20,641 nt of DNA from Rs1 sp034111875 (lineage in GTDB: Bacteria; Pseudomonadota; Gammaproteobacteria; Pseudomonadales; Balneatricaceae). The notes under the pieces are model-generated. The model was not told the origin of the DNA. It searched no databases and was given only the letters and a program-made list of their open reading frames with translations. Location: the NCBI GenBank assembly GCA_034111875.1, contig JAWUWK010000002.1, positions 1-20,641 on the forward strand, in the 5' to 3' direction. The stretch's first letter is position 1, and each line of letters opens with the position of its first letter. Of the stretch, positions 15,262 to 20,641 are shown piece by piece. The position numbers were made by a program, and so were the translations under genes.

Positions 15262-15995
15262 GCAATATTTACGACAATTGTACTGACAATAAATAAGATG
15301 GCAGATCGGCAGCATTCGAACACGATGGGTTAAATTCTATAAAATTGAATAGTAAAAAAAGCATTTCAACACAACTACCAGCCTTTAATGGCAGTATCAG
15401 GTTGGGATAGTTCAATTCTGTAAAGTCTTGATGAAACTGAGGCTCAACTAAATAGGCCCAAAACCTAACCTTTGTTAATCTCAACTCAAACTGCCTGTGG
15501 TGTTAGTACAAAAGAGTGTTGGGGGAGCTTAAAAGCACTAAAAGGCTATTTGGCGGTTTGTGCAATATAGGTCTTGTCTCTCAGGCCAAATATCAATGGC
15601 TTCGCTTGTAAGGTCATAGTTGCCCGTAAATGAGTGCTAATTTAAAGGGTTTGAAAGTATTAATCTCAGTTGGGCTTAATTGATCAATCAATAGTGATAT
15701 TATTTTGCAATAATTGTCTCACTCGTTGATAAGTTTCAGCGCTAGAGTTTAAAATAAATAGCCGGCTAAAAATTTGCCAGTGCAGGTTATAGTTTATATT
15801 AATAAATTTTCAAAGGCCTATTTGCTGCACGTTGGCGCCATGTAATGCAACTTGAATTTTAGGATGAGATGACAGATGCTCTGACAGTTAGGTAACCGTT
15901 ATAACTGTTCGAAGTCAGTGTTGTTAATGACCCGCAGTGAACATAGTGGCATTAATTGTATATTCCCATCAAACAAGAGGTGAGTAGGCAACTAT
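15262..15995. other. Non-coding stretch upstream of liuR
   Basis: There are 734 bp between the liu promoter and the next small gene. Open frames here are short and AT-rich, with no ribosome binding site or family resemblance. I see no RNA gene, no strong hairpin and no repeat shared with the rest of the window. A plus-strand promoter for the 58-residue gene should lie in the last 100 bp, but no convincing box stands out. Confidence 0.5.
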
Positions 15996-16172
15996 ATGGC
16001 TGAAAAAATAGTCATTAGATTAGTGGTCATCATTGCCTTCGTTGCGCATTGGTTGATTAAAAAGATAAAATTCAAAGTTGACGAAGGTGCTATTATCAAT
16101 CTGCTCAAGCAAGCTAAGATTCAAGAATTTAATAGCATACAGCACATTTATGCCAATCTTAAACTGGCATAA
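15996..16172 (+). CDS. Small single-pass membrane protein, 58 residues, unknown function
   Basis: ATG at 15996 to TAA at 16170-16172, with agaggtgag 11 bp upstream (and tagg 7 bp upstream). The peptide starts MAEKIVIRLVVIIAFVAHWL, giving one hydrophobic segment at about 5-20. A basic stop-transfer cluster (IKKIKFK, 21-27) follows, then a soluble tail of about 30 residues that looks helical (EGAIINLLKQAKIQEF). An N-in or N-out choice is unclear; the basic cluster after the segment suggests the tail is cytoplasmic. I do not recognise the family. The last codons and the stop form one arm of a 9-bp hairpin (16147-16173). It lies 114 bp before the GNAT gene on the same strand. Confidence 0.6.
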   Translation: MAEKIVIRLVVIIAFVAHWLIKKIKFKVDEGAIINLLKQAKIQEFNSIQHIYANLKLA

Positions 16173-16173
16173 A
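16147..16173. other. Hairpin over the end of the 58-residue gene
   Basis: tttatgcca (16147-16155) pairs perfectly with tggcataaa (16165-16173) around a 9-nt loop. The stop codon is inside the right arm. No T run follows, so this is not a standard terminator. It could slow decay of the mRNA 3' end. Confidence 0.4.
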
Positions 16174-16286
16174 AGCGGGTTTCTGTGGTCTGTCATAAAA
16201 ACAAAATCATTAGAGTTAACCCTGAAAATAATGCATTATGGTCTTTAAGTTAAACCTCCACCAGAGAGTAAAAAAGAGAGATACAA

Positions 16287-16736
16287 ATGAATATACTCGT
16301 TTCTGAATTATCTTTAAATGATCGAAAGGATTGGGAGTCTCTTTATTACGGCTACGCTGAATTTTACCAAGTGCCTATGGATCAGAACATAATTGATAAG
16401 GTTTGGTCGTGGATTTTCGATCTAGAAAACCCCTTTTATGCACTGATTGCAAAAGATGATACCGGTCATTGCATTGGCCTAATGCACTATAGGGCGATGC
16501 CATCGCCACTTAGAGGCAAGGTGGTTGGGTTTCTCGATGATCTCTATGTACAGCCTCAGAGCAGAGGATCTGGGGTTGTAAACGCATTGTATCAAGCATT
16601 GAATAAGGCGGCGGCGGATAAAGGTTGGCCATTTGTTCGTTGGATTACTGCAGATAATAACTACAGAGGTCGCAGTGTGTACGATAAGCTATCGAAAAAG
16701 ACAGCGTGGGTAACTTATCAAATGCCGGTGGAATAG
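16287..16736 (+). CDS. GNAT-family N-acetyltransferase
   Basis: The 149-residue protein has the single GNAT fold. The beta-4 strand GFLDDLYVQP (81-90) is followed by the acetyl-CoA pyrophosphate loop QSRGSGVVNALY (91-102, the Q/RxxGxG/A motif). FVRWITADNNYRGRSVYDKL follows as the beta-5/alpha-4 region, with the Tyr commonly used as general acid. Relatives acetylate small amines or protein N-termini; the acceptor cannot be read here. agagag nine bases upstream supports the start. The gene is on the plus strand after the 58-residue gene but with 114 bp between, so co-transcription is only possible. An imperfect 11-bp inverted repeat (16757-16767 with 16787-16797) follows the stop without a T run. 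Confidence 0.87.
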   Translation: MNILVSELSLNDRKDWESLYYGYAEFYQVPMDQNIIDKVWSWIFDLENPFYALIAKDDTGHCIGLMHYRAMPSPLRGKVVGFLDDLYVQPQSRGSGVVNALYQALNKAAADKGWPFVRWITADNNYRGRSVYDKLSKKTAWVTYQMPVE

Positions 16737-16911
16737 GCATGCTCTAGTATTATGATAGGCTTTTTGTGGGTCGCTAGCTAAGACAGACAAACAGCCTTAA
16801 AACCCTGGTATTCCGACGCAACCTTGCAATATGAGTAAACTACAAAGTAAAGTGAATTTAAGCATAACGATATCCTTAGTGGGTGAATTTTTTTAATAAA
16901 CTATTTTTCTA

Positions 16912-17007
16912 TCAAATCCCTGGAATACCAAAAAAGCCATCTGAATCAGGTATCCCTACACAAGCTGTTAAAGTAATACAAATAATTACCAGAATAATAA
17001 AGCGCAT
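16912..17007 (-). CDS. 31-residue lipoprotein
   Basis: The ATG (minus, 17005-17007) is preceded by a consensus aaggag five bases away. The peptide begins MRFIILVIICITLTAC: a basic residue, a hydrophobic core and a lipobox LTAC with Cys16. It continues VGIPDSDGFFGIPGI to TGA at 16912-16914. Signal peptidase II cleavage would leave a 16-residue lipidated peptide, CVGIPDSDGFFGIPGI. The +2 residue is Val, so transport to the outer membrane is expected. A perfect TATAAT lies 29 bp upstream. Very small lipoproteins exist (entericidins, colicin lysis proteins), but this tail matches none that I recognise. It is the only minus-strand gene between liuR and fghA. Confidence 0.72.
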   Translation of the reverse strand: MRFIILVIICITLTACVGIPDSDGFFGIPGI

Positions 17008-17035
17008 GACAGCTCCTTGCTGTAACTAAAAAGTG

Positions 17036-17064
17036 ATTATATCGATTGTTAAATAGTTTAACAG
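17036..17064 (-). promoter_or_regulatory. Promoter of the 31-residue lipoprotein gene with operator-like repeat
   Basis: On the minus strand a perfect TATAAT (17036-17041) is preceded, after 17 bp, by the weak -35 CTGTTA (17059-17064). Across that -35 box and the spacer lies a perfect inverted repeat, TGTTAAA-CTA-TTTAACA (17047-17063). A dimeric regulator sitting there would block or assist RNA polymerase. Its identity is unknown. Confidence 0.5.
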
Positions 17065-17655
17065 CTATATTTTTCAACTTTGCACTATGATTTAACGCAG
17101 TCGATTAGCGTTAACTACGACAGTCTGCTAGCGGTCAGTTGATTAGAGGCCTGTCTTAAAACCTCAATCGCTGACTTCACTGCAGCCTCGAGAGTAAGCT
17201 CTTAATTCTACATCGGTTTGAAAAACACCCACTTAATCTTCTGCTTAAGCTAAGATTTTACAATTGCATTGTAAAACCAATAGCATTCACTCTATATCCA
17301 CTTTGAAGCCATGCAATCAGGTTAAAGGAACATTTGCCTGTCGCTTGATAGCCGTATAGAATTGGCTTTTTTCAAAATTATCGATTTATCAGTTTGCAGT
17401 GATCTGATGTCAGTGCTGTTTTAGCAAGTAAAACTTCAGCATAAATATTACTTTTGTAAAAACGTTGTTAAAAACAAGCTTAAAATGCTCATTGACGCCA
17501 ATTAACACAGATTTTAGACTTTTTTCAGGCTAGTCTTTACTTCATGTATAACCTTATATAAAAGTTCCATAGCATTAATATATAAGTTTTTTCTGATACG
17601 ATTTTTTTGTTTTAAGTCTGTTTTCTTTAACCTAGTGGAGTCAGCGTGGTAATCA
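17065..17655. other. Non-coding stretch with stacked hairpins
   Basis: No coding region is credible in these 591 bp on either strand. At 17235-17276 two inverted repeats sit side by side and share two bases: aatctt/aagatt (17235-17240 and 17252-17257) and the perfect 9-bp ttttacaat/attgtaaaa (17256-17264 and 17268-17276, loop tgc). Only one of the two can form at a time. No T run follows, so no clear terminator. The promoter of the TRIC-like gene should be near 17560-17620, where the sequence is very AT-rich. Confidence 0.4.
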
Positions 17656-18279
17656 ATGTTTGAGCAATTAGTTAATCAACTGATTTATGTGTTTTCAGTC
17701 TCTGGGGTTATCGTCTTTTCGATATCGGGAGCGTTATATGCCGCACAAAAAGGTATGGATATATTAGGCTTCATTTTAATGGGCGCTGTAACAGGGGTGG
17801 GTGGCGGAACACTGCGCGATTTACTCTTAGATATTCCGGTGTTTTGGGTTTCAGAGCCACTGACTATCTATTTATGCATAGGCTCTTCTGCCTTTACGTA
17901 TTTTGCGATAAGGTTGTTCTTAAAAAGAGATTTTTGGATCGTTTGGATGGATGCTATTGGTTTATCCATTTTTGCGGTCATGGGTACACAAGTGGCCTTA
18001 GATCAACAAGCTCCAATCATTGTAGCGGTGGTCATGGGAGTAATGTCGGCGACTTTTGGTGGTATTATTCGCGATGTGCTATGTGCGCAAACACTGATGC
18101 TTATGCGCCCTGAAATGTATATTAGTTGCGCCTTATTGTCTGCTGTAACTTACGTCATTTTATACAGTTTTCATATAGCTGAACTGTATATTATCGTCGT
18201 ATCATTTACAGCTGGGTTAGGTTTACGTTCTGCGGCGATTCTATTTAAATTAAAGCTTCCACAGTTCTCTAATGCCTAG
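17656..18279 (+). CDS. TRIC/UPF0126-type membrane protein (glycine transporter domain)
   Basis: This is a 207-residue integral membrane protein of about seven transmembrane segments, built from two repeats. Each repeat carries the family's glycine-rich loop with an Arg-Asp pair: GVGGGTLRDLLLD (47-59) and ATFGGIIRDVL (132-142). These loops mark the bacterial family called UPF0126, Gly_transporter in Pfam, or prokaryotic TRIC channels. Some relatives form trimeric cation channels and others are linked to glycine uptake, so the substrate stays open. The length is normal. The start is the first ATG; the nearest Shine-Dalgarno (gtggag) is about 15 bases upstream, a poor distance. The gene stands alone. 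Confidence 0.9.
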   Translation: MFEQLVNQLIYVFSVSGVIVFSISGALYAAQKGMDILGFILMGAVTGVGGGTLRDLLLDIPVFWVSEPLTIYLCIGSSAFTYFAIRLFLKRDFWIVWMDAIGLSIFAVMGTQVALDQQAPIIVAVVMGVMSATFGGIIRDVLCAQTLMLMRPEMYISCALLSAVTYVILYSFHIAELYIIVVSFTAGLGLRSAAILFKLKLPQFSNA

Positions 18280-18488
18280 TCATTTTAAACCTGCAAAATG
18301 CATCATAACTCAACACTTTAAAGTCGACATTGAGGCGATGCATACTTGAATAATTATTGGCAAATCAGGTTAATATTATTAAACTTTAGATTGTGTGTTA
18401 TCAATTCAAATCATCCTGTCCCTTTAAAGTGATAGCTGATGGAATGAGTATCATTTATTTTTAGTCCGTAGCCGAGGAGAGCCCAGCG

Positions 18489-19017
18489 ATGATTAGTATT
18501 GAAAAAGTCGATAATAATTCAATGCAACATTTTATTGCACCCCTTGCTGTGACTTTAATGCAATGTGTAGAGCAGGGGACGAGCATAGGTTTTGTTCAGC
18601 CATTTGGTTTGGCTCAAAGTACGGCGTTTTGGGAAGCTAAATTTCAACAAAAACGCAGTGGATATAGACTTGAGTTATTTGTCGCTTCAATAAAAGGGGT
18701 TATTGCTGGGTGCGTAATGCTTGATTTAGAGACCTCTGCCAATCAAACTCATCGTGTGGATATCGCTAAATTATTAGCACATCCACACTATCAGCGCAAA
18801 GGGATAGCGATTGAGCTTATGCAAGCATTAGAAAAGCACGCGCTGCTGATAGGTCGTTCACTTTTTAGTACTGGATACTAAAACCGGAGATAATGCAGAG
18901 TCTTTATATCTTAAAATGGGCTTTGAAATAAGTGGTACTATACCGAATTTTACTCAAAATGCGGCCCTCAATGTCTGTGCTGCCACCACCTTTATGTATA
19001 AAAATCTAAAGTGGTAA
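18489..19017 (+). pseudogene. GNAT-family N-acetyltransferase, frameshifted by one base
   Basis: A good ribosome binding site (aggag, nine bases away) precedes the ATG. The first frame gives the GNAT N-terminus and the acetyl-CoA loop AHPHYQRKGIAIELMQ, then stops at 18879-18881 after RSLFSTGY. One frame over, the reading continues LVLDTKTGDNAESLYLKMGF and ends FMYKNLKW at TAA 19015-19017. This is exactly the missing GNAT beta-5/alpha-4 part. The run of five T at 18862-18866 has one base too many; with four T the protein would read RSLLVLDTKTGDN over about 175 residues. No other damage is visible, so this is either a recent mutation or a base-calling error in the homopolymer. Confidence 0.82.
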
Positions 19018-19401
19018 GTTAGAACCTATTGAGTTAAGTTAGGATTGTCTTGCAATATAACAGTAGGTACTGTTTCACAAGTATTTGCATAATATAGAGG
19101 TAACAGGCTTTTTTAAACGTTTTACCAACCAAAATAGCCTGTAATTCACTTTATAAAACTTATCTAAAGCTATAAATAAGTTAGGAAAGTAGCAAATAAT
19201 TCCCCAAATGTTCCTCTGGATAACTAAGCAGTTAAATCGGCGAAAAGATGCGAAGTGAATGGCAGACCTTTACGAGCATTGTGACAAAGGAGTTAATCGC
19301 CTAGATATACCCTACGCGGCGTTTTGGATGGGTTCTCTACTGCCCTAGGTAAAAGATTTATTACGAAGTCATTAACGGCGCAGTTAATGACTTCGTTGCC
19401 A
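19018..19401. other. Intergenic stretch with a repeat end and a tiny ORF
   Basis: At 19181-19222 it carries a copy of the left end of the 419-604 element (ttaggaaagtagcaaataat, then ccccaaatgttc). Right after, 19259-19348 encodes a 29-residue open frame, MADLYEHCDKGVNRLDIPYA then AFWMGSLLP, with only gaagtga as a possible ribosome binding site. I cannot tell whether it is translated or a gene fragment. The fghA terminator lies at the right end. The interval 19018-19180 shows nothing I can name. Confidence 0.45.
19363..19396 (-). terminator. Terminator hairpin of the S-formylglutathione hydrolase gene
   Basis: acgaagtcattaac (19363-19376) and gttaatgacttcgt (19383-19396) form a perfect 14-bp stem with a 6-nt loop, six bases after the fghA stop. 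The tract after it on the minus strand (aataaatctttt) is only partly T-rich. The symmetry may let it serve from both sides. Confidence 0.65.
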
Positions 19402-20271
19402 TTAGTTTGCTTTTAATGCCTCTGCATGATACTTAATATGTTCACCTATAAAGCTGGCGATAAAGTGATAGCTATGGTCATAGCCTTGTTGCATTCTTAT
19501 ATTGATGTCAATTTTTTGTTCAACACAAGCTGCTTTCAATATTTGCGGAAATAATTGATTCTCTAAAAAAGGATCTGCTGTGCCCTGATCAATCAATAAT
19601 GGCAGTTTTCCAACACCACTTTTAATCAACTCTGTCGCATCCCACGCTTTCCAGGTTTCTTTATCACTGCCTAGGTAATGACTGAATGCATCTTCTCCCC
19701 AAGTACAGGCACTAGGGTGGCAGATGGGTGAGAAAGCCGAGACCGATCGATAATCATCGGGATTTTTTAGTGCACTGATTAACGCACCATGACCGCCCAT
19801 AGAATGTCCGCTAATCGATTTCAATCCTGGGACGACTGGAAAATTTGCTTCAATTAAATTGGGCAACTCGATATTTATATAGTCGAACATTTGGTAATGT
19901 TCTCGCCAAGGTTGCTCTGTTGTATTGATATAAAAGCCGGCACCTTTGCCTAAATCATAGCGCTCTTCACTATCTGCTACACAACCCCCTCTTGGACTTG
20001 TATCTGGCATGACCAGTGCTATTCCCGCCTGAGCAGCGTAGCGCTGTGCACCCGCTTTAGTTCTGACATTATCATCTGTACAGGTAAGTCCCGATAACCA
20101 ATAGAGAACGGGGACTTTTTGATACTCTGCTATAGGCGGTAAGTAAATAGAAAACGTCATGTCGCTATGACAGACGCTAGATGGATGTAGGTAGCGTTTA
20201 AGCCAACCGCCAAATTCTTTAACAGACTCAAGTTCTGTGAGTGAAATACCATTGTGTTCTGAGGTCGTCAT
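19402..20271 (-). CDS. fghA: S-formylglutathione hydrolase
   Basis: This enzyme hydrolyses S-formylglutathione to formate and glutathione, the second step of glutathione-dependent formaldehyde detoxification in the cytoplasm. The 289-residue alpha/beta-hydrolase of the esterase-D type shows YWLSGLTCTDDN (58-69), the nucleophile elbow GHSMGG (155-160, Ser157), an acidic segment LIDQGTADPFL (226-236) and the catalytic His266 in GYDHSYHFI. Length and motifs match FrmB/YeiG-type enzymes. The usual partner, a class III alcohol dehydrogenase gene, is not beside it: upstream is an insertion sequence on the other strand. The start has agagag six bases upstream. A strong hairpin follows the stop. Confidence 0.94.
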   Translation of the reverse strand: MTTSEHNGISLTELESVKEFGGWLKRYLHPSSVCHSDMTFSIYLPPIAEYQKVPVLYWLSGLTCTDDNVRTKAGAQRYAAQAGIALVMPDTSPRGGCVADSEERYDLGKGAGFYINTTEQPWREHYQMFDYINIELPNLIEANFPVVPGLKSISGHSMGGHGALISALKNPDDYRSVSAFSPICHPSACTWGEDAFSHYLGSDKETWKAWDATELIKSGVGKLPLLIDQGTADPFLENQLFPQILKAACVEQKIDINIRMQQGYDHSYHFIASFIGEHIKYHAEALKAN

Positions 20272-20493
20272 ATATAACTCTCTATTGGATAATAAGCTAC
20301 TTCAAGCCATAGGCAATGCAATTTCCCATTTTTTAATATCAATAGCAACCGATTAGGGCAATTAAAACTCAAGTTTCGGGATTCAAATAAAGAACAAAAG
20401 TGAAAGTAAGTAGTTGATATTAAATAATTTGATGCCTCTTTGTAGTATAATACTTGTTGTCTAGACAAAACAAAATACCAAAAGAGACATCAA

Positions 20494-20641
20494 ATGAATT
20501 CTGCCATAAAGACTTCTGTTTTGCCATCGCTTACGGCTGATTACCTCAGTCAATCTAACGTCAATATTGATAATACTTTTAACGCTGCTTGGAAGCGCCT
20601 TGGTTTTAAAAGCATGCTACTTCAAGCCAAGTTTCATAAAC
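20494..20641 (+). CDS. Probable IS4-like transposase, N-terminal part (cut by window edge)
   Basis: ATG at 20494 opens 49 codons to the window end: MNSAIKTSVLPSLTADYLSQ, then NVNIDNTFNAAWKRLGFKSM and LLQAKFHK. This looks like the N-terminal segment of IS4-type DDE transposases from marine gammaproteobacteria, but the catalytic residues lie outside the window, so the family assignment is tentative. A TATAAT (20446-20451) and a 12-bp palindrome ttgtctagacaa (20457-20468) precede it. aagaga about eight bases upstream may be the ribosome binding site. The left IS end should be between 20290 and 20440 but cannot be placed. Confidence 0.55.
   Translation, partial: MNSAIKTSVLPSLTADYLSQSNVNIDNTFNAAWKRLGFKSMLLQAKFHK

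Noticed and set aside
15190..15315. 42-residue N-terminal extension of LiuR
   Set aside because: Cys/Tyr-rich sequence unlike MerR proteins that covers the predicted -35/-10 and operator. The ATG at 15187-15189 fits the family start.
20376..20387. Similarity of gggattcaaat near 20378 to the inverted IS30 right end, as a possible second IS30 end
   Set aside because: Only about a dozen bases agree with one gap, and the gene beside it does not look like an IS30 transposase.
20268..20468. 66-residue minus-strand open frame upstream of fghA
   Set aside because: It lies over the intergenic region between fghA and the right-hand transposase, with no ribosome binding site and no recognisable domain.
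20296..20629. 14-bp direct repeat gctacttcaagcca (20296-20309 and 20616-20629)
   Set aside because: A match this short is expected once or twice by chance in a window of this size, and one copy is inside the transposase gene, so it is not an IS end pair.
1..20641. CRISPR arrays, tRNA or rRNA genes, toxin-antitoxin or phage defence genes
   Set aside because: I looked for regularly spaced repeats, tRNA-like cloverleaf ends and known defence domains and saw none in the window.

Overview
The window looks like chromosomal DNA of a moderately AT-rich marine-type gammaproteobacterium, most likely of the Alteromonadales (Colwellia/Pseudoalteromonas/Shewanella-like). This rests on the order of the leucine catabolism operon (liuR-liuA-liuB-liuC-liuD-liuE), the style of the proteins and the kinds of insertion sequence present. 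It is an inference; no rRNA or other taxonomic marker is present.

Layout. The left edge (2-247) is the C-terminal end of an IS30-type transposase. A gene-poor stretch rich in inverted repeats follows (about 248-919), then an RhlE-like DEAD-box RNA helicase (920-2152) and a second gene-poor stretch. A decayed IS66-type element lies at about 2787-3994: an intact left end, broken tnpA and tnpB, and only the front of tnpC. Next is a divergent pair, an NmrA-like NAD(P)-binding protein (4215-4943, minus) and a LysR regulator (5074-5976, plus), with a perfect 24-bp palindrome between them. The centre (6260-15189) is one long minus-strand operon for leucine/isovalerate degradation: MerR regulator LiuR, isovaleryl-CoA dehydrogenase, the two methylcrotonyl-CoA carboxylase subunits with methylglutaconyl-CoA hydratase between them, HMG-CoA lyase, and an AMP-forming acyl-CoA synthetase at the distal end. 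Together the enzymes take isovaleryl-CoA to acetyl-CoA and acetoacetate. No acetoacetate CoA-transferase genes are present in the cluster.

The right part (15996-19017) is looser: a 58-residue membrane peptide gene, a GNAT acetyltransferase, a 31-residue lipoprotein gene with its own promoter, a TRIC/UPF0126-type membrane protein, and a second GNAT gene broken by one extra T. The window ends with S-formylglutathione hydrolase (19402-20271, minus), which has a clear hairpin after its stop, and the first 49 codons of a probable IS4-like transposase running off the right edge.

Most of the window is conventional metabolism and mobile-element debris. I do not see a multi-gene system that is clearly new. 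The items most worth a second look are the two small genes (the 31-aa lipoprotein with an operator-like repeat at its promoter, and the 58-aa membrane peptide), the repeated, inverted-repeat-bounded intergenic element near 419-604 with relatives at about 2326-2375 and 19181-19222, the 24-bp palindrome at the lysR promoter, and the IS66 remnant sitting in a 16-bp sequence that recurs beside the IS30 end.
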